Shown: positions 50,180 to 61,967, numbered from the stretch's first letter. The stretch is DNA of 64,000 nucleotides from Prorocentrum cordatum (GCA_963575745.1 CAUYUJ010017901.1:145776-209775); one strand, 5' to 3'. Translations and numbers: made by a program. Notes: generated by a model from the sequence alone, not told the origin.

Positions 50180-52220
50180 GACCCTCCTTCGTTGGGTTCT
50201 CGTTTTGCGTATGGCACTGTGGTCTCCGTTCTCCTCCTCGTCTTTGCTTCCCTTCTCCTTTCCTGGGCAGTCGAAGGCCAGACTGTCAGACTGGATAGGG
50301 CCCCAAGGGCCAATCTGGCCTGGCCATGTTGGAGGATTTGGGTTATTCGCCAGACTGGATTCGCGTTGGCTCCCTCGCCAGATTGCCCCCGTTTGCCAGA
50401 TGGGGCCTGCCAGATTGGCTTCGACTACACAGGTTCTCCTCCTCATCTTTGCCTCCCTTCTCCTTTCCCCTCTTGGTGGCTTCGATCTGCGCAACTGCCA
50501 GTTTCGAGGGCTGCTTGGGGGGGGGCAGCATAGTGGGCACCCTCCGCAGACACAGGCTCGACCTTGCCATCCCCGGGGGGCTGCGATCTGCGAAGCCATC
50601 GCCACCTTCGACGGCTGCTGGGGGCGCCCGCGTAGTGGGTACTCCAGATTTCGTGATAAAAGGGAGGGGGTCTCAACCCTCCCAGACGAGAAGTTTTAGA
50701 CCCCCCCCTGGGAGAACCCTCCAAAACATCGTCCCCAGACCCCCCCAGGCCCTCCAAGATAGCTTGGAAAAGACCTCCCCCCGAAATGAGACCCCCCCTC
50801 CCTTTATTACGAAATCTGGAGTACCCGCCGCAGATTCCAATCAGACCTCGCCATCCCAGGGGGGGTTGCGATCTGCGAAAGTTTCGCCACTTGCGAGGGT
50901 TGCGGTCCAGCGGGGTGACGCTTTACGCTGACTCAAATTAGACCTCGCCATCAATTGTCGCCATGTTCGAGGTCTGTTGGTGGGTCTACCGTAGTGACGT
51001 CCTACGCGGACTCAGACTGAACCTCGCCATCCTTGGGGGGCTGCGATCCGCGAAACTGTCGCCACTTTCGAGGGCGGGGGTCCCGCGCATATTCAAATTA
51101 GACCTCGCCATTCTTGGGGGGGCTGGGATCTGCGAAAATGTCGCCACGTTCAGCGGCTGCTGAGGGGTCTAGCGGAGTGACGTCCCACTCAGATTCAGAT
51201 TAGATTTCGCCATTCTTGGGGGGCTGCGGTCTGCGAAACATGCGTCACTTTCGAGGGCTGCTGGGATGGGGTCCAGCAGCCTGACGCCCCGCGCAGATTC
51301 AGGTTAGACTTTGCGCAGATCCAGGTGAGACCTCGCCATCCTTGGGAGGCTGCGATCCGCGAAACTGTCGCCACTTGCGAGGGCTGTTGGGGGGTCCAGC
51401 GGAGTGACGTCCCACGCAGAGTCAGCTTAGACCTCGGCATTCCTGTGGGGCTGCGATCTGACAAACGATCGCCACTTTCGAGGGCTGCTGGAGGGCCAGC
51501 GGAGTGGGGTGCCACGCAGACTCAGATTAGACCTCGCCATCCATGTGGGGCTGCGATCTGCGAAACTGTCGCCACTTTCGAGAGCTGCTGGGGTGTCCAG
51601 CAGAGTGCGGTGCCACGCAGACTCAGCTTCGACCTCGCCATTCCTGTGGAGCTGCGATCTGCGAAACTGTCACCACTTTCGAGGGCTGTTGGGGGGTCCA
51701 GTGGAGTGACGTCCCCAGATTAGACCTCGCCATCCCTTCGGGGGTTGCGATCTGCGAAACTGGCGCCACTTTTGAGGGCTGCTGGGGGGTCCGGCGGAGT
51801 GACGTCCCACGCAGAGTCAGCTTAGACCTCGGCAGTCCTGTGGGGCTGCGACCGGCGAAACTGTCGCCACTTTCGAGGGCTGCTGGGCGGTCCAGCGGAG
51901 TGACGTCCCACGCGAATGTCAATTCGACCTCGCCATCCCCAGGGTTTCCGATCGGCGAAATTGTCGCCATTTTCGATGGCTGCTGGGGAGTCCAGCGGAG
52001 TGACTGCGATCTGCGAAGCTGTCGTCGCCCTCGAGGGCTGCTGGGGGGTTCCAGCAGGGTGGCGTCCCACGCAGACTCAGATCAGCCCTCGCCATCCCCT
52101 GGGGGGCTGCGATCCGCGAAGCTGTCGCCACTTTCTGCGGGGGTCCAGCTGGGCTGACTTAGAATTAGAGCTCGCCATCCCTGTGGGGCTGGGACCTGCG
52201 AAGCCGTCGTCCCTTTCCAG
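50180..52220. repeat. ~101-bp satellite
   Basis: Units with GACCTCGCCATCC, GGGGCTGCGATCTGCGAAAC, TGTCGCCACTTTCGAGGGC and GTCCAGCGGAGTGACGTCCC. GACCTCGCCAT at 51530 and 51631 gives a 101-bp period. The 5' part (50180-50560) is diverged and contains GCCAGACTGGAT-like sub-repeats. Confidence 0.9.
50637..50826. mobile_element. TIR element in the satellite, F8
   Basis: GGGTACTCCAGATTTCGTGA (50637-50656) is inverted as TACGAAATCTGGAGTACCC at 50808-50826, continuing inward with AAAGGGAGGGGGTCTCA against TGAGACCCCCCCTCCCTTT. The element is 190 bp. The flanking satellite continues on both sides. Confidence 0.85.
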
Positions 52221-53340
52221 TGCTGCTGGGGGGGGTCCCGCGGGACGGTGCCGCGGGCCGCCCGCGGACCTGGCGGCGCGCCCAGTTCTCGCTCTGAAGA
52301 GTGCAGGACGGCAGCAGGGAAACCGGCGGGCAAGCTACAGTCGGGGCCCCGAAGAAGGAACCCTTTTCGTTGGGGAGGGGCTCGGTGTTCCTTGATTGTT
52401 TCAACGTTTGCCTCGGGTTTTCCTGAGGTTTTCCACAGGAAATCGAGGTTGAACTTATGGGAAAAAGGGGCCTCGTTCCTTATTTGAGGTTCCTTAGGTC
52501 AACGCCTCGACTGTAGGCCTCGCTCGCTTCTTGCACCAGCATTCGCAGGGCCGGTCATCTTGCCGAGGGCCGCGGCGTCATGGCGCAGAGGCAGCACTGC
52601 AGCCTTGGCGCACCACCGACAAGAGCAAGACTCTTTGGTCTCCTCCCGTCCGTTTCGTCGTCGTCTTCTGCCCTCTGCGGTCTTCCCTCTGCGGCTGCCG
52701 CGCTGACGGTTCGGTCTCCCACGCGTCTCGTTCTTGCTGTCGTTCCCGCCCCCGGGTCCTCCTCGAGCTTGGGCCTTCGCCCCTCGTCCTTCTGTTGTGT
52801 GTCGTGGGATTCGTCCACGTGCGGCCTGCGCAACACCTCACGGCGCCTGCACTGTCGATGTCCTGGCAAGGTCGGGGAAAGTTGTCTTGCCGCTTGATGC
52901 AAATGGGTTGGGTACGTCGCAAGGTAGGTTAAGAGATTTCGGGCAACGCGCGCGACGACGCGCGCGTGTGCACTTTGTCCCTTTGTTTGGACATGATTTC
53001 TGGAAACTGGCGCTTTTTGATAAACGGGTGTGCGTACGTAAAGTGCACATCCCAATCGGGGACCGAGAAGTCCTGGGAGAGGGGGTTCAATCCTGATGCT
53101 TCTGTAGTGGTGCGAGTTATGTTGTGTAAATTTGGTTGTGCAATCTATGTCGAGGAATCTGTGTCGGGGGCGACGCGGCAGCAACAAGGCGGCGGATGCG
53201 ACAAACGAGCCCAGACGACGGTCGTTGACCAGGCGGCAATTAGGCGGCAACAAGGCGGCGGACCTGACAAACGAGCCCAGTTCCATAGAAGACAAGTAAT
53301 AATCCCGAAGTGCAAGCAACGTTTGGGGAACAATTGAAAA
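52221..53340. other. No gene assigned; 66-bp direct repeat inside
   Basis: GGCGGCAACAAGGCGGCGGA with ACAAACGAGCCCAG occurs twice (about 53170-53215 and 53240-53280). CG-alternating unit at 52945-52975. Open frames on both strands lack motifs. Confidence 0.4.
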
Positions 53341-53439
53341 CGTGATGCCGAGGATGAAGGTCGACGCCGTACGGCCAGTGTGGAGGGTCTCGTCAACACC
53401 TCTGGCACGGCTCGCGACACTGGCCTCAGGATTGGTCCA

Positions 53440-53570
53440 CGGCCTGGGTTTGTGCAAACCTTCGGTCGAAGAGGATCGATGCTCGAAGACCATCAGCGTT
53501 TCTCACGGGCTGGTTTTGAGCGGACTGCCCAGGAGGATCGATGCTCGAAGACCATCTGCGTGTTTCACGC
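53440..53570. repeat. ~75-bp tandem duplication
   Basis: GAGGATCGATGCTCGAAGAC followed by CATC-[AT]-GCGT-[TG]-T occurs twice, at about 53469 and 53535. Confidence 0.8.
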
Positions 53571-54485
53571 CTCTCTGCACGCCCCAGAGCGTCCTCGTCA
53601 CCACGGCTGGATCCTCCTTGGGATCCTCGTCGGAACGCGCCCCCGCGAAGGTTCTGGGGTCGAGGATGGCTGATGGGCAGACAGGGTCTCTCCCTGGATC
53701 TTGCAGCCGTCTGGGGATCTGAGGTTCCGGCCAGCAGGAACGGCGGGCAGGTTCGAGGTTCCGGGTTCGGGAAGGCTTTTTGACGTGTTCGTCCTCTTGG
53801 GGGCCGTTTTCGGTCCCCATGATCGAAATTAGAATGATGTGTGGTGGACCGATGCATCCCGAAAGGGGGCCGGGGACAGATTTTGAACGGATTTGGCTTT
53901 ATCAATCCCCCCTCCTGGCAGAGTTTCTCTGCCTCCTCCTCCTCCTCCTCCTCCTCCTCCTCCTCCTCCTCCTCCAACCACCAGTTCGGACCCCCACGGC
54001 TGCCTCCAAGTCTCTCCCCGCATCTGCTCTCGACAGCCCTAGGGCCCGCCAGCGGGTCCTGGGTGCCAAGGCGGAGAAAAGGCCGACGGGATCGAGAGGA
54101 CAGAGACAGCGTCGGGGGTCTGGGGACTCCCTTCTGGGAAGGGCTGGAAGCAGCGAGGAGTGAGTGGCACAGGGAAGGAGTACAGTCGGACCGAGGTATA
54201 AGATCGAGGTCGGTTCCGGGAGGGTACCCTAGTGTTCTTCGTGTTTGTTGGATGTCAGCTTGGGGGAGGCTACCCTTGGATGTTCCGTTTGTTTGGGGGC
54301 AGAGGGTCTCATGTTCTTGAGGGATGTTCTTCTGGCCTAGGTCCGACTGTAGGGCCGGGAGGGCGGGAGAGACGAGGTCGGTCGGACGCGGCATTACAGC
54401 AGTTTGCGCGTGCTGATCAGCGAGTGAATCCTCATGGTGCACAGCGCTGCCCGCCCGCCCCCCGAAGCGAGAGGGGAGGTAGAAG
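53571..54485. other. No gene assigned; CTC array inside
   Basis: (CTC)n at about 53932-53976. The rest is unique-looking with no protein motif. Confidence 0.45.
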
Positions 54486-55068
54486 GGAATTAGGGGAGGG
54501 AGGAGGAGAAGAATAATAAGAGAAAGAGGAGGAGGAGGAGGAGGAGGAGGAGGAGGAGGAGGCGGCAGAGGAGGCGGAGGAGGAGGGAGAGGAGGTGGAG
54601 GGGAAGGAGAAGGAGGAGGAGGCGGCAGAGGAGGCGGAGGAGGAGGGAGAGGAGGTGGAGGGGAAGGAGGACGAGGAGGAGGAGGAGGAGGAATAAGAAT
54701 AATGATAATAATACGCATAAGCAAAAGCATACGCAGAATAATAATAAGAAGCATAAGCATAAACATAAGCATAAACATACTAAAAATACGAAGAAGTATA
54801 CGCAGACGCATAAGCAGAAGCAGACATTTAATAATAGCAATGATAATTGTACTAATAATACGAACAATAAGAATAAGCATGATAAGAAGAAGGACAATGA
54901 TAATGAGAAGGATACGGAGAAGAAGACGAAGGATAAGGGTAATGATACTACTAAGAGTACTAACAATACTAATAACAAAAAATAACAATTATAAGACGAA
55001 TGCTAATACTACTAAGACTAAGCATAATGATGCGAATAATATTAATAATAATACTAATAATAGTAATC

Positions 55069-55132
<64 letters not shown>

Positions 55133-55157
55133 CACCAATGATAATAATAATGATAAT

Positions 55158-55208
<51 letters not shown>

Positions 55209-57150
55209 GATAATAATAATAAGAGGAGGAGGAGGAGGAGGAGGAGGAGGAGGAGGAGGAGGAGGAAGTAGAGAGGGGCGAGAGGGGAGGAGGGAGGAGG
55301 GAGAAGGAGGAGCGAAGAGTAGGATGAGGAAAAGGGAGGAGGATATGGAGAAGGAGGGGATATGGAGGAGGGAGAAGGATTTGCAGGAGGGAGGAGCAGG
55401 AGAGGGAGGAGCAGGAGGAAGAGGAGGAAGAGGAGCAGGAGGAGGAAGGAGGGGGAGGGAGAAGGATGGAGGCAGCACATGCAGGAGCAGCGCATCGAGT
55501 GAGGACACGGGCCCCCCCCGCCCTGCCCGAGGCGCCCGCGCCGCCGGTGCCCTCGCCCGCGCCCGCTGACAGCGACGGCTGGCAGGCGATCTCCTGGGCC
55601 CGAGGGGCAACGATAGGAGCGAGGAGGGAGGGGAGGGGAGGAAGTAGGAGGGAAGGGGAGGGGAAGAGGGAGGGGGAAAGGAGGGAGGAGGGAGGGGAGG
55701 GGAGGGGAGGTGGGAAGGGAGGGGAAGGGAGGGGAAGGGGGAGGGGGCAGGGAGGGGAGGGGAGGAGGGAGGGAAGGGGAGGGAGGGAGGAGGAGAAGAA
55801 GAATAAGAGAAAGAGGAGGAGGAGGAGGAGGAGGAGGAGGAGGCGGCAGAGGAGGCGGAGGAGGAGGGAGAGGAGGTGGAGGGGAAGGAGAAGGAGGAGG
55901 AGGCGGCAGAGGAGGCGGAGGAGGAGGGAGAGGAGGTGGAGGGGAAGGAGGACGAGGAGGAGGAGGAGGAGGAGGAATAATAATAATGATAATAATACGC
56001 ATAAGCAAAAGCATACGCAGAATAATAATAAGAAGCATAAGCATAAACATAAGCATAAACATACTAAAAATACGAAGAAGTATACGCAGACGCATAAGCA
56101 GAAGCAGACATTTCATAATAGTAATGATAATAGTAATAATAATACGAAGAATAAGAATAAGCATGATAAGAAGAAGGACAATGATAATGAGAAGGATACG
56201 GAGAAGAAGAAGACGAAGGATAAGGGTAATGATACTACTAAGAATACTAACAATACTAATAACAATAATAACAATTAGAAGACGAATACTAATAATACTA
56301 AGACTAAGCATAATAATGCGAATAATACGAATAATAATACGACTAATAATACTACTACTAATAATAATACTACTACTACTACTACTACTACTACTAATAA
56401 TAATAATACTAATACTGATAATAATACGAATAATAATAACAATAGTAATGATAATAAAAATAATAATATTAATAATAGTAATAATAATATTATTAAAAAT
56501 AATAATGAGAATAATAATAATAATCATCATAATACTAATAATAATAATAATAATAAAAATAAGAGGAGGAGGAGGAGGAGGAGGAGGAGGAGGAGGAGGA
56601 GGAGGAGGAGGAGGAGGAGGAAGGAGAGAGGGGCGAGAGGGGAGGAGGGAGGAGGGAGAAGGAGGAGCGAAGAGTAGGATGAGGAAAAGGGAGGAGGATA
56701 TGGAGAAGGAGGGGATATGGAGGAGGGAGAAGGATTTGCAGGAGGGAGGAGGAGGAGAGGGAGGAGCAGGGGGAAGAGGAGGAAGAGGAGCAGGAGGAGG
56801 AAGGAGGGGGAGGGAGAAGGATGGAGGCAGCACGTGCAGGAGCAGCGCTTCGAGTGAGGACACGGGCCCCCCCCGCCCTGCCCGAGGCGCCCGCGCCGCC
56901 GGTGCCCTCGCCCGCGCCCGCTGGCAGCGACGGCTGGCAGGCGATCTCGTGGGCCCGAGGGGCAACGATAGGAGCGAGGAGGGAGGGGAGGGGAGGAAGT
57001 AGGAGGGAAGGGGAGGGGAAGAGGGAGGGGGAAAGGAGGGAGGAGGGAGGGGAGGGGAGGGGAGGTGGGAAGGGAGGGGAAGGGAGGGGAAGGGAGGGGA
57101 AGGGAGGGGAAGGGAGGGGGAGGGGAGGGGAGGGGAGGGAGGGGAGGGGA
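54486..57150. repeat. ~1.3-kb tandem duplication of microsatellite blocks
   Basis: Two copies, about 54486-55790 and 55791-57150. Each runs: GGA array with GGCGGCAGAGGAGGCGGAGG; AATAATAATACGCATAAGC decayed triplets; AAT array; GGA array; then a unique island (GGAGGCAGCA-[TC]-GTGCAGGAG-like, about 55465-55620 and 56820-56975). Offsets of landmarks are 1.29-1.35 kb. The AAT portion differs most between copies. Confidence 0.85.
55465..55620 (+). other. Conserved exon-like island in the duplication
   Basis: Both copies encode RTRAPPALPEAPAPPVPSPA and DGWQAISWARGATIGAR with few changes (56821-56975 is the other). The island is unlike the surrounding triplet repeats. It may be a captured exon or a repeat core. 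No start or domain. Confidence 0.4.
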
Positions 57151-57661
57151 GGAGGGAGGGAAGGGGAGGGAGGGGAGGAGGGAGGGAGGGAGGGGGGGAG
57201 AGAAGGGGAAGGGGAGGATGGAGGGTGGGAGGGAAGGGAGGGAAAGGAGCGAAGGCCGTACTGGACGCCTTCGGTCCCTCAACTCCGTGGCGGCCATTCT
57301 GCGCCGGCATGTGCAGCGACTGGGAGCTTCAGTGGAATCTGAGCCGGTGCATCCCCGAGCGGTACGCGTAGAGCGAGGGGCAGACCAAAGACCGCATCAT
57401 AGACCATGTCGTCCGGTGGCCAGCTTCGGGGCGCTGCTGCTGGCCCGATGCCGCGGTGCGCTCGCGCCGTCGACGCGGAGCTCTCGCGCCCGCGCGAGCT
57501 GCCCGGGGAGGCTGCCCGCAGCGGCGAGGCGGGCACGCGGACACGGAGTACGGGGAGGCGGTCGTCGCATGCGCGATGGAGATGTGCGGCCGCCTCGGAC
57601 GGCAGGCGCTGCGCTCGAGCAGTGGCGGGGCGTCCTGGCTCGCTGATAGTCAGGAGCGGAA
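57151..57661. other. Open on both strands, no gene assigned
   Basis: After a (GGGA)n region, both strands are open for over 100 residues, Ala/Arg-rich. On the plus strand GEAVVACAMEMCGRLGRQAL looks exon-like, but nothing identifies it. Confidence 0.3.
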
Positions 57662-57791
57662 AAAGGACGTACATGTACATGAATCCACGCTGGATTCGAG
57701 AGCTCGCATTGCGCAAATGTTCGTATGACGCGGCCGGTCTCGCGGATCGAGGGGCCGTGTTCATGTACATAGCTGGGCGCGTACGTCCTTT
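57662..57791. mobile_element. Short TIR element, family F9, copy 2
   Basis: Perfect 11-bp inverted ends AAAGGACGTAC and GTACGTCCTTT. About 94 percent identical by eye to 1957-2085. See that entry. Confidence 0.75.
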
Positions 57792-58108
57792 GTGGGCTCC
57801 CTAGATAGGCCCACCCGAGGAGGTTCTGAGAGCCTCGTGTGGTCTGCGCGGCATGGTCTCAGGGCAGTTCTGGCCGGGAGTCTCTCGTTCTTGCACATCG
57901 GGTTTCTGTTCTGAGAGCACTGTGCTTGTTTTTGGCGCACGTTGGGGTTCTAAGAACGTTCCGTGGGAGGTCTATAGGCATGCCGGGGCGGTCGGTCCCT
58001 GCTCAGTGCATGATGTTGCGGCCCTGCGGCAAGAGTCCCGCGACTACGGCAAGCTGCGGCGCCCGGCACGGGTCGCACCGTCGCGCGCCAGCTTGGATCG
58101 AAGAGGAA
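57792..58108. repeat. Dispersed repeat shared with 46857-47110
   Basis: See 46857-47110. No gene recognised. Confidence 0.5.
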
Positions 58109-58420
58109 AGAAAACGCCATAAGCATTAATTTTCGGCGCTCCACGCGGACAGCGGCCCCTCACAGGGCTCCAAGACGGCCCACAAGAGCCCCAAGACGAC
58201 GCCAGAGAGCCCTGAAACAGCCTCACAGAACCCCAAGGCGGCCCCAAGAGAGCTCCGAGGGGGCCCCAAGAGGCTCCCAAGACGGCCCCAGCCGCGCTGT
58301 GGCCCCCTCCCTGGCGCGTGGAGCGTGCCAGGGGCGGCGCCGGAGGCGCCGCCTGGGAGACTCCAGCGCGAATCCAAGAAGTCCGCGCGGAGCGCCAAGA
58401 GTTTGTATTCATGGCGATGG
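58109..58420. mobile_element. Foldback element, family F5, copy 2, with internal repeat
   Basis: Left GCCATAAGCATTAATTTTCG, right GCGCCAAGAGTTTGTATTCA; the GGCGCTCC / GGAGCGCC and CGCGCGG arms are inverted. Between them lies a CCCCAAGACGGCCC minisatellite of the CTTGGGG family (about 58165-58300), which is absent from copy 1. Confidence 0.65.
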
Positions 58421-58787
58421 TTCTCCTTCGAGACTTGCAAGCTGCCGTCGTGCGGGCCGCGGCGCAGCAGATCCTGCTGGGGGCAGGGAGTTTCGCGGGT
58501 GGCAGGCCCTCTGGCGGGCCAGCGCGCCGCGCTGCGCGGCCAGCTCTGCCCGATTATTGGGTTGGCCGGGCTGTTGGTCAGAGCGTGAATTACCTTCCCC
58601 GCTTTCGCTTCCAGGCAAAACCAAATCATACCACGCGCCTCCTCGTCAAGCGGCCTGACCAGTACAGGCCGTAGTTTGGCATCGCTTGGTATCTCTTGGA
58701 AGCGAGAGTGGTCAAAAGCGGGGTAGGTTTGCTTGCCCCCTAGTAGGGGCCGAACCGAACAGAGAGCTGAGGGAGGTAGCGTATCCA
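58421..58787. other. No gene recognised
   Basis: Unique-looking sequence; no motif on either strand. Confidence 0.4.
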
Positions 58788-59013
58788 GGGCTCCTGGATG
58801 GGATCGGAGCAGATGGGGTCGGAGGATCGCGCCGCATCGGCGATGCTTCGGCGACGCATCGGCGATGCGGCTCGATGTGGGGCCCCATTTTCTCGACGCC
58901 GACGTCGCTGATGCGCCGCCGACTTCGCCAGTGCATCGGCGATGCATCGCTGGTGTATCGGCGATGCGGCGAGATCCTCCGACCCCATCTATTCGGACCC
59001 CATTTGGGAGGCC
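58788..59013. mobile_element. Foldback element, family F4, copy 3
   Basis: GGGGTCGGAGGATCGCGCCG on the left is inverted relative to CGGCGAGATCCTCCGACCCC on the right. Interior with several ATCGGCGATG motifs. Longer than copy 1 through internal repetition. Confidence 0.75.
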
Positions 59014-59024
59014 TGGCGCGCTCC

Positions 59025-59110
59025 GCGAGCCAGGGAGGGGGTCCAGCGCGGATCCAAGAAACCCGCGCGGAGCGCCAAGGTTTTATGTTTATGCCGTTTT
59101 TCCTTCTGCG
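59025..59110. mobile_element. Partial F5 element
   Basis: Only the right arm CGCGCGGAGCGCCAAGG and TTTATGTTTATGCCG is present, next to F4 copy 3. Confidence 0.55.
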
Positions 59111-59204
59111 CGTGAGGGCAAGCATCAGCATGTAGAGGAGGGAGGGAGGGAGGAGAGTGGATGAGGAGCGAAGACCATCAAACGACGATGTTTTCCAGGA
59201 GGGA

Positions 59205-59695
59205 GGAGGCAGGGAGGTGGAGAGAGGAAAGAGGGAGAAACGAGGAAAGAGGGAGGAGGAAGGAGGAGGAGGAGGAGGAGGAGGAGGAGGAGGAGGAGGA
59301 GGAGGAGGAGGAGGAGGAGGAGGAGGAGGAGGAGGAGGAGGAGGTAGAGGAGGAGGGAGGTAGGAGGAGGAGGAAGGAGGAGGAGGAGGAGGAGGAGGAG
59401 GAGGGAGGAGGGAGGAGGGGAGGAGGGAGGAGGGAGGAGGGAGGTGGGAGGAGAGGGAGGGAGGAGGGAGGGGGGAGGAGGGAGGAAGGAGGAGGGAGGA
59501 GGGAGGAGGGAGGAGGAGGAGGGGGGAAGGGAGGGATAATGACGTAGTGGAGGGAGGGAGGGAGGGAGGGAAGGAGAGGAGGAGGGGAGGAGGAGGAGGA
59601 GGAGGAGGAGGAGGAGGAGGAGCGAGAAGGAGGACCACGAGGAGCATGAGGAGGAGGAGGAGGAGGAGGAGGATCATGAGAAGGAGGAGGGGTGC
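59205..59695. repeat. GGA arrays
   Basis: GGA/GAG triplets over about 490 bp with GGGAGGAGGGAGG and GTAGG interruptions. Confidence 0.95.
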
Positions 59696-59704
59696 GTATT
59701 CCGT

Positions 59705-59790
59705 CCCGCCTCCACCTCCTCTTCCTCCTCCTTCTCCTCCTCCTCCTCCTCCTCCCTCCTCCTCCTCCTCCCTTCTCCCTCCCTCCCCTC
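59705..59790. repeat. CTC array facing the GGA arrays
   Basis: CTCCTCCTC immediately after GGA arrays, complementary to them, with only about 10 bp between. Confidence 0.9.
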
Positions 59791-60240
59791 ATTGTGGCTC
59801 AAGCGGTTGCCTGCCCGCACCGCCGTCATCCGCGATGGCTGCTGCGCGGGCCAGGGGGGCCCTCCCGACGTGTGACGGCGCGGCCCTCGCGGCGGTCCCC
59901 CGCACGGCTGTGGCAGCCGCTGCCTCGGCTGCGCTGTTTGCGCCGCGCGTGCCGAGGATTGACGAGGCGGTCGACGAGGAGGCGCATGTGATGATGCCAA
60001 CGGTACTGTCGGCAGCGAGGGTGGAGCGCCGGCGGCGCTGGCGCCTGCGCCTGGCGGAGGCGCGCGCTGCGGGGCGCGCTGGTGCGCCTGTTGCTGACGG
60101 AGGTGATGAGCGGCGTGCCGCGGAGGCGCCCCCCGCTGCTGGAGCAGCGGGCACCGGCGCCGGAGCGGGCCGCGGGGCTGGTGCTGGACGGTGCCTGGAG
60201 CTGGTGCGTCGGTGCGAGCTTGTGTGGGCCGCTGCGGCTT
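59791..60240. other. Open Ala-rich stretch, no gene assigned
   Basis: On the plus strand a frame starting with an ATG at about 59835 (MAAARARGALPTCDGAAL) runs to the next element, reading Ala/Arg-rich. It might be an exon. The minus strand is also open. No motif. Confidence 0.3.
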
Positions 60241-60366
60241 GGCATCGCTCGGACGTGCGCATTTTTCCTTCGGCGAGGACCATCGAGGAGCATCCTTGAT
60301 CATTTGGCGGAAAAACCACGCACGAAACCGAACAAAAACAGAGGGAATGGACGTCCGAGCGATGCC
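60241..60366. mobile_element. Short TIR element, family F3, copy 4 (perfect 16-bp ends)
   Basis: GGCATCGCTCGGACGT and ACGTCCGAGCGATGCC are perfect inverted copies. 126 bp. No target duplication seen. Confidence 0.85.
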
Positions 60367-60587
60367 CAGGGCCTGGAAGACGACAGCTGGGTAGACTTTG
60401 CGCGCCGCGGTCGGCACGGACGTTCGCCCGTCGCCTCGGCGGATGCGCTGCGCTGGCGCTGCGCTGGCGGGGTGTGCTCTGGCCCGCCGAGGGCGCTCCG
60501 AGGGGAGCGGTTGCGTGCGCTGGCGCTGCGGCGGCGGGTGGCGCGGGCCCGCCGAGGGCGCTCCGAGGGGAGGGCCTGGACGTGCCT
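60367..60587. other. No gene recognised
   Basis: GC-rich with CCGCCGAGGGCGCTCCGAGG twice (about 60486 and 60551). Confidence 0.4.
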
Positions 60588-60715
60588 GGCATCACTGGAA
60601 CGTATGAATTTTTCTCTCGGCGACAACCATCGAGGACCATCCTCGACCAACGAGCCAAAAAAAAACACGCGCGAAACCGAAAAGTGCACGGGAACTGGAC
60701 GTCCGAGCGACGGCG
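60588..60715. mobile_element. Short TIR element, family F3, copy 5
   Basis: Left GGCATCACTGGAACGT, right ACGTCCGAGCGACGGC; interior CGACAACCATCGAGGACCAT. The most diverged copy. Confidence 0.65.
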
Positions 60716-61060
60716 AGCGTGCGGGAGCGCGCGCGGGTGGCGCTCGGGAGCAGCCCGCTGGCGGGCGGTGGTGGCTTTTCCCCCGCGTGGGCCTGGCCGT
60801 GGAGGTCGGGGAGGTGCTCTGTCTCGCGGTGCCGTCGGCGCTCCGCGCGGGGTGCTCCTCGCGGCCGGGAAGCCCAGGGCTGTCAGTCAGGTCCGGCCCC
60901 GGCCCCCCGCCAACTGAATTGTGTTTCGTTCTGTAGATGTTCTATATATATGTATGTATAAATATATATGATTACATGTACATATTTATTTATACATACG
61001 CACACACGAACAAAAGCAAGCACACAAACAAACACGAATAACAACTCCCTCCCTCCGAGA
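60716..61060. other. No gene recognised; TA/CA-rich tail
   Basis: AT-rich microsatellite TATATATATGTATGTATAAA and ACACACGAACA sequence at 60935-61035. Confidence 0.5.
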
Positions 61061-61440
61061 CTCCCTCCCCCCTAACTCCCCCCTCCCTCCCCCCTACATT
61101 CCCCCTCCCTCCCCCCTCCTTTTCCCTTTCTATTCCCCCCCCCCCCGCCGCAGCCGAGGTGCACACCGACGTGCCCGTGGGTGGTTCCGGCGCGGCCTCG
61201 GGGGAGCCCGCGGCCCAGCGGCGGCCGGGTTGGCTCGTCGCCGTCGCCGTCGCCATGTCGGAAGGGGGGGGGGAGTACGGGAGGCGGGGAGGGAAATGGC
61301 CCGATGACGGCCCGAGGCTCCCTCCGCTTGACGCCTCTGCTCGGCGGCGGGCTCGGGCCAGCCTCGCACGCCCGGACCTGGTGGCCACCTCGCCCCGGGC
61401 CCCGGGCCCTCTCTGAGGGGCCCCAGCCCCTCAGAGAGGG
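61061..61440. other. No gene recognised
   Basis: CTCCCTCCCCCC-rich sequence then GC-rich DNA. Inverted CCCTCTCTGAGGGGCCCC and GGGGCCCCAG...CTCAGAGAGGG near 61407-61440 form a short hairpin (CCCTCTCTGAGGGG / CCCCTCAGAGAGGG). Confidence 0.45.
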
Positions 61441-61780
61441 AGGAGGAGGAGGAGGAGGAGGAGGAGGAGGAGGAGGAGGAGGAGGAGGAGGAACAGGTGG
61501 ATCGGGAGAGGGGGGGGGGAGAGGAGGCGGAGGAGGAGGAGGAAGAGGAGGAGGAGGAGGAGAAATGACAAGAAGCAAGGAAAGAAACAGGGAACGAAGG
61601 GAAAAAGGAAGGACGGGGGGGAGGGAGGAGGAAAAGGCGGTGGTGGAGGAGGAGGAGGAGGGGGAACGACAAGGAGAGAGGAATGGAGTGATGAGAGAGG
61701 AATTGGGAGGAGGATGAGGGGAGATATAGGGTTGAGGAGGAGTAGGAGGGAGGAGGGAGGAGGGAGGAGGGGGAGGATCG
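61440..61780. repeat. GGA arrays
   Basis: GGA/GAG arrays at 61440-61495, 61515-61565 and around 61620-61770. Confidence 0.9.
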
Positions 61781-61967
61781 GCGGGAGTCAAACGGGTTAC
61801 GCAGGGCCTCTCAAGACGGGCCTTGCTGCTGGTGCGGAACGCAAGGTAGCGGTGTCTACAGGTCAGGCGACAGCTCAGCCTTTCGGTTGATTGATGCCCT
61901 TCCTTCTTCCGTCCCTTTTCTCTCTCCCCGGATGGGTTTCGCAAGTGTTCTAGATGCTCCGCCGCAT

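Noticed and set aside
55067-57310. 747-residue minus-strand ORF
   Set aside because: Built from GGGA, GGA and AAT arrays (Pro, Ser, Leu, Ile runs) with no domain.
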